Below are positions 49,872-58,363 of a stretch of 64,000 nt of DNA, piece after piece. A program made the position numbers and the translations under genes. The DNA lies in contig JACRDB010000013.1 in assembly GCA_016218725.1 (NCBI GenBank), positions 1 through 64,000 of the forward strand. The letters run 5' to 3'. This stretch comes from Deltaproteobacteria bacterium (GTDB taxonomy: Bacteria; Myxococcota_A; Polyangia; Polyangiales; Ga0077539). Under the pieces are notes generated by a model. That model was not told where the DNA came from and made no database searches. It saw only the letters and a program-made list of their open reading frames with translations. Numbering within the stretch: the stretch's first letter is position 1; every line of letters starts with the position of its first letter.

Positions 49872-52067
49872 TCACTGGATGTTGTAGCGCATGGTGTACG
49901 TCATGAACGGCGCGGAGGTCACGCCCGCGGCGCGGGCCCGCTCGTCCACGACGATGATGTTCAGGCCCCGGGGCACGGTGACGTTGTTGAGCCGGGAGCC
50001 ATACGCCGACGTGTCCCCGAAGGTGGGTCCCGTCCCCGAGACGGTGCCCGCGCACATGGTCCCGCCCATGGAGCCGCCGTCGTCGTTGCAGGCGACCTCG
50101 GCGCCGGTCTGGGCGCTGCGGAGGTAGATCCCCGGGTCGAAGTAGGTCATGCCCTCGCGGCGCACGTAGCTCCCGCCGTCGCTCTGGCACAGGCTGAAGA
50201 ACTGCGGGCGCATGGCCCCGCCGCAGGTGGCGAACCAGCGCACGTCCTCGCCGGAGGTGGCCCCGCCGCAGGAGCCCGCCAGCACGTTCATGGCCACGAT
50301 GCCCGTGCGGTCCGTGGTGCCGCTGCCCTGCAGCCGCGTGGCGTAGAAGTACGCCCCGACGTTGGTCGGGAGGTGCTGGAAGTGCAGCGTGAAGGCCCCG
50401 GAGGCGCAGCCGCCCACCACCACGTGGTAGGTCCCCGCCCCGAGCACCGCCGCGGTCTGCGAGTCCCGGATGCCCCAGCCGTCCGCCGCGGGGCAGAACG
50501 CGTCGTCGTTGCAGAGGCCCAGGTTGTTGTTGCCGGACGACGCCTGCCCGGGCAGCGGCGTGCCCGCGGCGTCGGTCAAGAGGAGCGAGCTGTCGTAGGT
50601 CGTCCCCGCGGTGTCGAAGTACACGATCTCCGCCCGCGTCAGGGTGAAGCTGTACCAGACGTCCGCGCCGAAGGTGCACCCGCAGGGCACCATCGGCCCG
50701 TCGTGGGTGGCCAGCGAGGTGTCCCCCCGCACGGTGGTCTCCGCGGAGCCCAGGGCCAGCGGGATGGAGCCCGCGCGTGTGTCGTTGGGCGGCCTGCATG
50801 CCCCGAGCTGGCAGGTGGTCCCCGCGGCGCACGCGTTGCCGCAGCGCCCGCAGTTGTTGTTGTCCCCGAAGATCAACACGCACCTCCCGCCGCACTCGGT
50901 CAGCGGCACCCGGCACAAGGTCGAAGAGCGGCAGGAGCCCCCCACGCAGCTCTCCGCGGCCCCGCAGCGGTTCCCGCAGCGCCCGCAGTTGGCCGCGTCG
51001 CCGCCCGTGTCCGTGCACGCCGCGCCGCAGAGCATCTGCCCCGTCGGGCAGGTGCAGCTCCCGGCCGCGCAGCTCTGGCCCATCGCGCAGCGGTTCTCGC
51101 AGCGCCCGCAGTTGGCCGGGTCCATCATCGTGTCCACGCAGCGCCCCGCGCACGCCGTCTGCCCCGCGCGGCATGCGCACGCGCCCGCCACGCAGCTCTG
51201 CCCCATCGGGCACGCGTTGCCACAGCGGCCGCAGTTGGCGTTGTCCGCCTGCGTGTCAACGCACACCATGCTCCCGCCCATGGCGCAGAGCATCCTCGGC
51301 GCCGCGCAGTTGCTGCGGCACATGCCCCCCACGCAGCCCTCGGTGGCCGCGCACATGCCCCCGCAGCGCCCGCAGTTGGCGCTGTCCGTCATGGTGTTCA
51401 CGCACGCCGTACCGCACCGGAGCTGCCCCGCCGGGCACGTGGACGGCACGCAGGAGCCCGCCATGCACGCCTCCGAGGAGAGGCAGGCCATGCCGCAGCC
51501 GCCGCAGTGGGCCGCGGTGGTCTGCGGGTCCACGCAGGCGCCGCCGCAGTCCGTCTGGCCCATCGGGCACGTCCTGGCCGCGCGGCACATCCCGCTGGCG
51601 CAGGTCTCCATGGCCGCGCACGCCCGCCCGCACATCCCGCAGTTGGCCGGGTCGCTCATGAGGTCCACGCACGCCCCCCCGCAGGAGGTCTGCATGCCCA
51701 TGCACACCGTGGTCGGGCGGCAGGTGCCCATCATGCACGCCTCGCCGCTGGCGCAGGCGCGCCCGCACATCCCGCAGTTGCCCGGGTCCACCGAGGTGTC
51801 CATGCAGGCCCCGGCGCACACGAGCTGCCCCGGCGCGCACAGGGGCCCGGTGTCCCCGGTGACCTCCCCCCCGGTGTCCATCGCCGTGTCCTGTGGGACG
51901 CCCGTGTCCATGGGGGCTCCCGTATCCCCAGGGGCGCCCGTGTCCAGCGCACCGGTATCCACCGGCCCGCCGGTGTCCGGCGCCCCGGAGTCCTCGCCGC
52001 CCTGCACGCCCCCGGGGCAACCCCAGAGGCCCAGCGCCAGCACAAACAGCCATCGCGTCGTCTTCAT
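49872..52067 (-). CDS. Cys-rich CGxCG-repeat lipoprotein with C-terminal beta domains
   Basis: A 731-residue predicted lipoprotein. ATG at 52067 (MKTTRWLFVLALGLWGC) gives the lipid cysteine at 17, with GGAG ten bases upstream; a longer frame to 52313 lacks a signal. Residues 18-75 are a Asp/Thr/Gly-rich stalk of DTG(A/x)P repeats. About 80-430 hold roughly a dozen units of NCGxCGxxC-type with CxxGxC loops. About 440-731 are beta-rich domains (for example VWYSFTLTRAEIVYFDTAG, AGTYHVVVGG) similar to PPC-type bacterial pre-peptidase domains. Surface adhesin or stalk role inferred. Unlike the other two, it has the extra C-terminal part. Confidence 0.85.
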   Translation of the reverse strand: MKTTRWLFVLALGLWGCPGGVQGGEDSGAPDTGGPVDTGALDTGAPGDTGAPMDTGVPQDTAMDTGGEVTGDTGPLCAPGQLVCAGACMDTSVDPGNCGMCGRACASGEACMMGTCRPTTVCMGMQTSCGGACVDLMSDPANCGMCGRACAAMETCASGMCRAARTCPMGQTDCGGACVDPQTTAAHCGGCGMACLSSEACMAGSCVPSTCPAGQLRCGTACVNTMTDSANCGRCGGMCAATEGCVGGMCRSNCAAPRMLCAMGGSMVCVDTQADNANCGRCGNACPMGQSCVAGACACRAGQTACAGRCVDTMMDPANCGRCENRCAMGQSCAAGSCTCPTGQMLCGAACTDTGGDAANCGRCGNRCGAAESCVGGSCRSSTLCRVPLTECGGRCVLIFGDNNNCGRCGNACAAGTTCQLGACRPPNDTRAGSIPLALGSAETTVRGDTSLATHDGPMVPCGCTFGADVWYSFTLTRAEIVYFDTAGTTYDSSLLLTDAAGTPLPGQASSGNNNLGLCNDDAFCPAADGWGIRDSQTAAVLGAGTYHVVVGGCASGAFTLHFQHLPTNVGAYFYATRLQGSGTTDRTGIVAMNVLAGSCGGATSGEDVRWFATCGGAMRPQFFSLCQSDGGSYVRREGMTYFDPGIYLRSAQTGAEVACNDDGGSMGGTMCAGTVSGTGPTFGDTSAYGSRLNNVTVPRGLNIIVVDERARAAGVTSAPFMTYTMRYNIQ

Positions 52068-52179
52068 TACAGAAAGCTCCTGCGGCATCGGTACCGCCCG
52101 CCCGGAGGGCGTGTCAATCTCACGACGGTGGTTGCGCAGGACCACGGACCCCGCCTGCGCGCGGGGCGGGCGCAGGCCC

Positions 52180-53166
52180 TCAGCGCAGGAGGAGCTCGGC
52201 CGCGGTGACGCCCAGGCCGGCGGTGACCGGGATGGTGAAGTTGTCATCCCAGCGGCTGGTGTAGAGCTCCGCCAGCGTGGCGGGGAGGGCTCCGGCCAGG
52301 GCAAAGAGGCCAATGGTCCCCAGGCTCGGCGCCAGGCCCCCCAGGGCCAGGGCCCCCAGCGCCGCGAGGACGCCCACCACCAGGAAGGTCAGGGAGCCCT
52401 CCAGGGATTTGTTACCATAGAGCTTCGTGCGACCGAAGCGGCGCCCCACCAGGCCCGCCGCGGGGTCCCCCAGGGCCAAGACCGCGATGCCCACGGCGCA
52501 GGCCCGGAGCGAGAGCAGGGTGGCCAGGAGCACCAGCGCCGAGGCGAACCACGTGGAGGAGTTCACCCGGTGGCGCTCATAGTCGTGGGCCATGTGCCGG
52601 AAGAAGGCCATCATCCGGTCGTTCCAGGGGGGGCTCACCCGGCGGAGGAGCTCCAGGAACCAGAAGGTCCCGGCGAACACCAGCGTGGCCACCACCCGCC
52701 CCCGGGGCGTGAGCACCCAGAGGAGCACCGACAGCGAGAACAGCCCACAGAACACATGGAAGAGTGAGCGGGTGTGGTTCGTAGGCCGCAGCGGCGGGAC
52801 CCTCACGGCCTCGCGCTTCAACTGCGCCGAGAGCTCTTCATAGGCCGCGCCCAGGCGCTTGCGGAAGGCCTCCCACTCCGCCGAGAGCTTGCCGCTCGCG
52901 CTGGCCCAGCCCAGCGACGGGGCCTGCGCCAGGAGCGCCTCCAGCTGCGCGAAGGCCCGGTCCACCCGCGACACCCGCTCCTCGGGCACGGTGCCCGCGG
53001 CCAGGAGCTCCCCCCGGGCCTCCCGGACCCGCTGCGCCAACACCTCCAGGCGCTGCCGGGCCGCGTCCTCAAGCTCCGCCCGCCAGCGCGACGGGTCCAG
53101 GGACAGGAGAAACACATGGAGCTCCACCGCGAAGGCACGGCTCTGGGACTGCCACGTCTCAGTCAT
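52180..53166 (-). CDS. Dolichol kinase / VTE5-like CTP-dependent membrane kinase
   Basis: A 328-residue protein. Residues 1-120 are a soluble coiled-coil-prone region; from about 125 come six or seven membrane helices. The motif VLALGDPAAGLVGRRFGRTK and GNKSLEGSLTFLVVG match the CTP-dependent kinases of the dolichol kinase (Sec59), DGK1 and phytol kinase (VTE5) family, including the CTP-binding (G-D-P-A-A-G...R) and KSxEGS segments. It probably phosphorylates a lipid alcohol such as a polyprenol, phytol or diacylglycerol. The long soluble N-terminus is unusual. It precedes the Cys-rich lipoprotein with a 112-base gap. Confidence 0.8.
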   Translation of the reverse strand: MTETWQSQSRAFAVELHVFLLSLDPSRWRAELEDAARQRLEVLAQRVREARGELLAAGTVPEERVSRVDRAFAQLEALLAQAPSLGWASASGKLSAEWEAFRKRLGAAYEELSAQLKREAVRVPPLRPTNHTRSLFHVFCGLFSLSVLLWVLTPRGRVVATLVFAGTFWFLELLRRVSPPWNDRMMAFFRHMAHDYERHRVNSSTWFASALVLLATLLSLRACAVGIAVLALGDPAAGLVGRRFGRTKLYGNKSLEGSLTFLVVGVLAALGALALGGLAPSLGTIGLFALAGALPATLAELYTSRWDDNFTIPVTAGLGVTAAELLLR

Positions 53167-53254
53167 GGCTATCCCCTAGCATGGCCCCACCGTACCTCGC
53201 AATCGCCCGGCCCTGCCGTGCTATGGTCCGCGTTTGACCCCGACGGAAACTTCC

Positions 53255-54532
53255 ATGGCCGAGGTGCTCCCGGACAGCCCCGAGGAACTCATCCCGACGA
53301 GCCGCCAGCTCGGGCGCTACACCCTGCGCTACCGGGTGGCCCGGGGGGGGATGGCCTCGGTGTTCCTGGCGCAGCTCCTGGGGGACGCGGGGTTCGCCAA
53401 GTGGGTGGCCGTGAAGGTCGTGCACCCGCACATCGCGACGGACCCGCACTTTGCGCAGATGTTCCTGGATGAAGCCCGCCTCGCGGCGCAGCTCCAGCAC
53501 CCCAACCTGTGCACGGTGTTTGATTTCGGCAACAAGGACGGCTCGCTCTTCCTGGCGATGGAGTACCTCCACGGGGAGAGCCTGGCCTCCGTGGCCGTGA
53601 GCGCCTGGCGCGACGGGGCCATGCCCATGGAGCTCAGCGCGCGCATCGTGGCCGACGCGGCCCGGGGCCTCCACGCCGCCCACGAGCTGCGCCGGGAGGA
53701 CGGCTCGGACGCCAAGGTGGTGCACCGGGACGTCTCTCCGCAGAACCTCTTTGTCTTGTATGACGGCGTCACCAAGGTGGTGGACTTTGGCATCGCCCGC
53801 TGGACCGACCGCCTCGGGGAGAGCACCGGCAACGGGACCCTCAAGGGCAAGGTGGCCTACATGGCCCCGGAGCAGCTCCGCGGCGGGGCCATCGACCGCC
53901 GGGCGGACCTCTGGGCCCTGGGGGTGGTGCTCTGGGAGTGCCTGGTGGGCCGCAGGCTCTTCAAGCGCTCCGTGGACGCCGCGACGCTCATGGCCGTGCT
54001 CAACGAGCCCGCGCCGGCGCCCTCGGCGCACCGCCCGGAGGTGCCCGAGGCGCTGGACCGGGTGTGCCTCCGGGCCCTCTCCAGGGACCCCGAAGGGCGC
54101 TTCCCCACGGCGCTGGAGCTCGCCCGGAGCCTGGAGGCCTGGCTGGCCACCGGAGGCCAGACCACCGGCTCGGACGAGGTGGGCGCGTGGATGCAGGCCC
54201 GCTTCGCCGAGCGCATGGCCTACCGGGACAAGCTCCTGCGCGCCCCGACGGGGCCCGTGCAACTGGTCGAGCGCTGGATGGACCCCACCGGCAGCCACCG
54301 CGCCCTCTCCGACGTGGACGCCCCGGAGGCCCCCGCGCAGCCCCCGGCCCCGAGGTACCCCGGCGATGCCCCGGAGCGCTCGGAGGTGCAAGCGCGGGCG
54401 GTGGTCCCCCGGCCGCCCATCCGTACCACCCGCTGGGACCGCGTGGCGCCGTGGCTGGCGGCCTTCGCGGGGCTCCTGGTGCTGCTCGTCCTGGCGCTGG
54501 CCCTCGGGCCCTGGCGAGGAGGGACTCCCTGA
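53255..54532 (+). CDS. Ser/Thr protein kinase
   Basis: A 425-residue Hanks-type kinase. Glycine loop ARGGMAS, ATP lysine in VAVKVV, catalytic HRDVSPQN, metal DFGIAR and MAPEQ activation-segment anchor. After the kinase domain (about 20-285) a linker leads to one C-terminal membrane helix (about 398-420). ATG at 53255 preferred over a TTG at 53234 (GGAA lies eight bases ahead). It heads a co-directional run with zinc-ribbon/TerB, MoxR and DUF58 genes and is divergent from the lipid kinase gene. Confidence 0.88.
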   Translation: MAEVLPDSPEELIPTSRQLGRYTLRYRVARGGMASVFLAQLLGDAGFAKWVAVKVVHPHIATDPHFAQMFLDEARLAAQLQHPNLCTVFDFGNKDGSLFLAMEYLHGESLASVAVSAWRDGAMPMELSARIVADAARGLHAAHELRREDGSDAKVVHRDVSPQNLFVLYDGVTKVVDFGIARWTDRLGESTGNGTLKGKVAYMAPEQLRGGAIDRRADLWALGVVLWECLVGRRLFKRSVDAATLMAVLNEPAPAPSAHRPEVPEALDRVCLRALSRDPEGRFPTALELARSLEAWLATGGQTTGSDEVGAWMQARFAERMAYRDKLLRAPTGPVQLVERWMDPTGSHRALSDVDAPEAPAQPPAPRYPGDAPERSEVQARAVVPRPPIRTTRWDRVAPWLAAFAGLLVLLVLALALGPWRGGTP

Positions 54533-54574
54533 CGGCGCCTTGCGCGGCGCCGGGCGGGGCTATACTCCGGGGCC

Positions 54575-55579
54575 GTGCGAGCACCCTTCGAGGCCATCGG
54601 CGACTGCGCGTCGTGCAAGGTCGAGGGGACCGTGCTGGAGCTCTATGACCCGCTCGCCCCGGCCAGTGTCTTCGGCCTCCCGTCGGAGGCCCGCTGCCGC
54701 CTCTGCGCCGCCCTCTGGCGCGCTGAAGTCCGCGAAGGACCCGACTCCCAGGGCCTGAAGGACCGCGGCACCGGGCGCTGCCCGGGGTGCGCCCACGCCC
54801 TGGAGGACGTCGAGGTCCACGCCCACGCATGCTCCCGCTGCGGCTCCCGGGCGCGCCTCGCCCTGGCGCGCGCGCCGGAGCCCCTCCGGGACCCCGCGGC
54901 GCTCCTGCGCTGCCTGGAGCGCTTCGCCGAGGAGGAAGGCGGCGGCGGCGTGCAGGCCTTCGTGGAGAACAATTTCCTCGGGCTCACGGTAGACGAGCTC
55001 CACGCCCGGATCGCCCGCGGGGAGCCCGTGGAGACCTCCCTGGACGCGTGGTTCTCGATCTTCCAGCGCGGCGCCCGCGGCGGTGGGGGCGGCGGGGGTG
55101 CTGGCGGCGCGCGCCCGCCGGGCACCGTCGCCCCGCGGTCGTCGCGCCCCGAACCCCCTCGGACGGAGCCCCGGGCGATGGTGCTCGCGCTGGTGAGCGT
55201 GCTCGTGGCCGACGGCCAGCGGGACCCTCGGGAGCTGGACTTCATCAACCGCTTCCTGGCCCGCGAGGGCCTCGGCCCCCTGGACCCGGCGGAGCTCCGG
55301 GTGTGGCGTCCCGTGGAGATCGCCACCCGCATCCCCGCCGCGCGCCGGGCGGAGGTGGTCGAGCTCATGACCCAGCTCGCCTGCGTGGACGGCGAGGCCG
55401 ACCCCTCGGAGCTTCGCCTGGTGCAATCCTACGCCCAGGCCTGGGGCATCGTCGACGACGACCTCGACGGCTGGCTCCAGCAGTACAAAGCCCGCTACGC
55501 CACGGACGTGCAACGCTTCTGGCGCGGCCTCCGGGGCTTCTTCCTGGCCCCTCCACCCGACGACCCGGTGGAGGTCTGA
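54575..55579 (+). CDS. Zinc-ribbon plus TerB-like domain protein
   Basis: A 334-residue protein. N-terminal third has three Cys pairs: CASCK with CRLCAALW, and CPGCAHAL with CSRCGSRARL, probable zinc ribbons. A Gly-rich linker (GGGGGGGAGG) follows, then a helical C-terminal domain (about 200-315) whose LALVSVLVADGQRDPRELDF and MTQLACVDGEADPSEL are TerB-like ADGxxxxxE repeats. GTG start. Positioned between kinase and MoxR genes, so a regulatory role in the MoxR/DUF58 system is inferred. Confidence 0.72.
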   Translation: MRAPFEAIGDCASCKVEGTVLELYDPLAPASVFGLPSEARCRLCAALWRAEVREGPDSQGLKDRGTGRCPGCAHALEDVEVHAHACSRCGSRARLALARAPEPLRDPAALLRCLERFAEEEGGGGVQAFVENNFLGLTVDELHARIARGEPVETSLDAWFSIFQRGARGGGGGGGAGGARPPGTVAPRSSRPEPPRTEPRAMVLALVSVLVADGQRDPRELDFINRFLAREGLGPLDPAELRVWRPVEIATRIPAARRAEVVELMTQLACVDGEADPSELRLVQSYAQAWGIVDDDLDGWLQQYKARYATDVQRFWRGLRGFFLAPPPDDPVEV

Positions 55580-55635
55580 CAGCACCCGACCGCTCCCTAC
55601 GTCCCCCGACAACACCCCACAGGACCCGACACGCC

Positions 55636-56652
55636 GTGCAGCCTCACCTACCGACAGCCTCCCAGCCCCTCGCCTCGGGCGCTCCTGCCTCCATGCCCGC
55701 GGGCGCGCGGGACGAGTTCACCAGGACCATCGCCACGGTGCGCCAGCAGTTCGAGGCCGTGGTGGAGAACATCCGCAAGGTGATCCTCGGCAAGGAGGAC
55801 GTGATCGCCCGGGTGCTGGTGGCCATGACCGCGCGGGGGCACGTGCTCCTGCGGGACGTTCCGGGCGTGGGCAAGACCATGCTGGCCAAGACCATCGCGG
55901 CGTCGATGTCCTGCGGGTTCAAGCGCATTCAGTTCACGCCGGACCTCCTGCCCATGGACGTGGCCGGGAGCAACACCTTCGACATGCGCAAGAAGGCCTT
56001 TGAGTTCCAGCCCGGGCCGGTGTTCACCAACATCCTCCTGGCGGACGAGATCAACCGCGCCACGCCCAAAACCCAGAGCGCCCTCCTGGAGGTGATGGAA
56101 GAACGCCAGGTGACCGTGGAGGGCGAGACCCACAAGCTGGAGGCGCCCTTCCAGGTGCTGGCCACCATGAACCCGCTGGACCACGAGGGGACCTATCCCC
56201 TCCCCGCGGCGCAGCTCGACCGCTTCATGATGATGCTCTCCATGGGCTTCCCCTCGGAGGTGGCCGAGGTGCAGATGCTGTCCGTGCACCTGCAGCCGGA
56301 GCCACCGCTCCTGGACCTGCAGCCGGTGGTCACCCGCGAGGACTTCGTGAAGTGGCAGGAGGCGGTGCCGTACGTGTTCTTCGCCGAGGAGCTCAAGCGC
56401 TACCTGGTGGCCGTGCTCCACGCGCTCCGGAGCGACGCGAGGAACCTGCAGTCCATCTCGCCCCGGAGCACGCTGCTCCTCGGGCGCGCGGCGCAGGCCC
56501 GGGCCATGCTCCGGGGCCGGGACTACGTCACCGCGGAGGACCTGCAGGCCATGGCCCCGGACGTCCTCGGGCACCGGGTGCTCCTGGCCGACGGGAGGGC
56601 CGGGCGGGAGTTCATCACCGAGGTCCTCGCGCGGGTGGCCGTGCCGTCGTGA
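55636..56652 (+). CDS. MoxR family AAA+ ATPase
   Basis: A 338-residue MoxR/RavA-type AAA+ chaperone. Walker A DVPGVGKT (74-81), the MoxR-specific loop FQPGPVFTNILLADEINRATPKTQSALLEVMEE holding Walker B (LLADEI, 134-139), and sensor regions QVLATMNP and LDRFMMML. Assigned GTG start at 55636; an ATG at 55693 is possible. Followed by a DUF58 gene with GTGA overlap. MoxR-DUF58 pairs often mature or regulate membrane or metal-dependent complexes. Confidence 0.92.
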   Translation: MQPHLPTASQPLASGAPASMPAGARDEFTRTIATVRQQFEAVVENIRKVILGKEDVIARVLVAMTARGHVLLRDVPGVGKTMLAKTIAASMSCGFKRIQFTPDLLPMDVAGSNTFDMRKKAFEFQPGPVFTNILLADEINRATPKTQSALLEVMEERQVTVEGETHKLEAPFQVLATMNPLDHEGTYPLPAAQLDRFMMMLSMGFPSEVAEVQMLSVHLQPEPPLLDLQPVVTREDFVKWQEAVPYVFFAEELKRYLVAVLHALRSDARNLQSISPRSTLLLGRAAQARAMLRGRDYVTAEDLQAMAPDVLGHRVLLADGRAGREFITEVLARVAVPS

Positions 56653-58361
56653 ACGCCACCGAGGGAGCCCTCGGGCCCCAGGGGCGGGGCCTGCGCAACG
56701 ACCAGTCCTTCGTGGTGCTGTTGAAGGTGCTCTTCCACGGGGTGCTCCTGGTGTTCCTGCCCTTCCTCGTGGGGGGCCTCGCGGCCTCCATGGCGGAGGT
56801 GTCCCAGGTGCGCGACACCCTCGGGGCCCTGGTGCGCTTCGCCGCGGCCTTCCTCCTCCCGGTGCTGGTGCTCCAGCTCGTGAGCATCACCGTGAAGGTG
56901 CGCCGCGAGCAGGCCGCCTGGAAGGCCGAGGGAGAGCTCCCCCAGGAGGCCCTCCTGGCGAGCGTCTACCGGCACGTACGCGTCATGACCGACAAGGGCC
57001 TCGGGCTCCTCTTCGGGGCCCTCGCCGCGGTGGTGCTCTCCCTCGCGTTCCGCTTCGCGGAGCTGGGCATCATGGCCGTCCTGGGGCTCTCGACCCTGTA
57101 CCTCGTGGTGGCCGCGGGGATGGTGCTGTCCACCTTCGTGGTGGTGCGCTTCGAGGAGCGCCTGGCCTCCCGGGGCGGCTCCATCGGCCGGGATTTCTCG
57201 CCCGTGGTGTGCGAGGCCGGAGACTCCGTCGAGGAGCGCTTCCACCTGGAGAGGGTGCCGGTGCCCCCGGGCTTCAACCTCCGGATCCACCAGCAGCTAC
57301 CGGCACGGCTCGAGACCGAGACCCGCCACGTGGCCAGCTCCGCCGTGTCCCAGCGCAGGGTCACCCTGGCCCGGGTGCTGCGCCGTACCCCGCGGGGGAT
57401 GTACCGCATCGGGCCCGCGGCGGTGGCCTACAGCGACCTCTTCGGGCTCACCGAGGTGAGCGTGGCCCAGGCCGCCAGCGGACAGCTCAAGGTGCTCCCG
57501 CGCTTCCACCCCATCGCCCTCGGGGAGTCCCCCCTGGTGCGCGTGCCCGAGGAGGGAGACCTCTCGGTCCTGCGCAGGCTCCCCACGGACGACCACTTTC
57601 GCTTTCGAGACTACGCCCCCGGGGACGACTCCCGGAGGCTCCACTGGAAGCTGTCGGTGAAGGTGGGCAAGCTCCAGGTGAGGCTGCCAGAGACGGTGCC
57701 GGTCACGCGCCGCAAGGTGCGCCTCGCGCTGGACACCTTCCAGCCCTGGGGGGTGGCCACCTCGGACGACGCGCTGGCCGTGCTGGCCGACGCCCTGGAC
57801 CACCTGGTGGAGGTGTGGCTCGCCCTCGCCCGGGCGCTCACCGAGCGCGGGGAGAGCGTCACCCTGGTGCTCCCCACCGGGGACCCGGCGAGGCCCGTGG
57901 AGTCCCTCGCGTGCCGGTCGGGCACGCAGCCTCGTTGGAGGGACCTCGGGGCCCGCGCGGCGTGGCAGCCCCGCACGGACCTCACGCAGCTCTCCGACGG
58001 CCTCGGCCGCGACGAGTTCCTGGTGGTGGTCACCGCGCGCGCGACGCCGCTCCCGCAAGACGCCAGCGCCCTCAAGGCGACCTGGGTCTTCCTCCCGCTG
58101 GCGACGGAGCTGCCGGGGCCCGTCGCCGGGAACCAATTCCAGTGGCTCCGCCAGCGGTTTCCGCCGGGCGCCACGGAGAACGGGGTGTGGGTGGGCTTCC
58201 AGCGCGGCCGCGCCCGGATGAACCTGGAGCTCGCCCGGCAGCGGGTCATGCGCATCCTCGGGGGGGGGTCGCTCGCCTCCGAGGCGCAGTTGAGGTCGCG
58301 CGGAGAGCCCTTCTACAAGGTCTCCCGCGCGGGGCTCACGTACCTCCTCGGGGCGCCGTGA
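56649..58361 (+). CDS. DUF58 membrane protein
   Basis: A 570-residue protein: two or three N-terminal membrane-helix hairpins (about 20-200) then a beta-rich domain and the DUF58 signature DDHFRFRDYAPGDDSRRLHWKLS with the Trp-Lys pair, followed by a vWA-like C-terminus. It is longer than usual DUF58 proteins because of the extended membrane region. GTG in GTGA overlap with the moxR-like gene; 3' end is followed by a membrane protein gene in near overlap. Confidence 0.9.
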   Translation: MNATEGALGPQGRGLRNDQSFVVLLKVLFHGVLLVFLPFLVGGLAASMAEVSQVRDTLGALVRFAAAFLLPVLVLQLVSITVKVRREQAAWKAEGELPQEALLASVYRHVRVMTDKGLGLLFGALAAVVLSLAFRFAELGIMAVLGLSTLYLVVAAGMVLSTFVVVRFEERLASRGGSIGRDFSPVVCEAGDSVEERFHLERVPVPPGFNLRIHQQLPARLETETRHVASSAVSQRRVTLARVLRRTPRGMYRIGPAAVAYSDLFGLTEVSVAQAASGQLKVLPRFHPIALGESPLVRVPEEGDLSVLRRLPTDDHFRFRDYAPGDDSRRLHWKLSVKVGKLQVRLPETVPVTRRKVRLALDTFQPWGVATSDDALAVLADALDHLVEVWLALARALTERGESVTLVLPTGDPARPVESLACRSGTQPRWRDLGARAAWQPRTDLTQLSDGLGRDEFLVVVTARATPLPQDASALKATWVFLPLATELPGPVAGNQFQWLRQRFPPGATENGVWVGFQRGRARMNLELARQRVMRILGGGSLASEAQLRSRGEPFYKVSRAGLTYLLGAP

Positions 58362-58363
58362 CC

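Noticed and set aside
50373..52767. Two overlapping long plus-strand frames opposite the third Cys-rich lipoprotein and lipid kinase
   Set aside because: Low-complexity shadows of repetitive coding sequence, without ribosome sites or domains.
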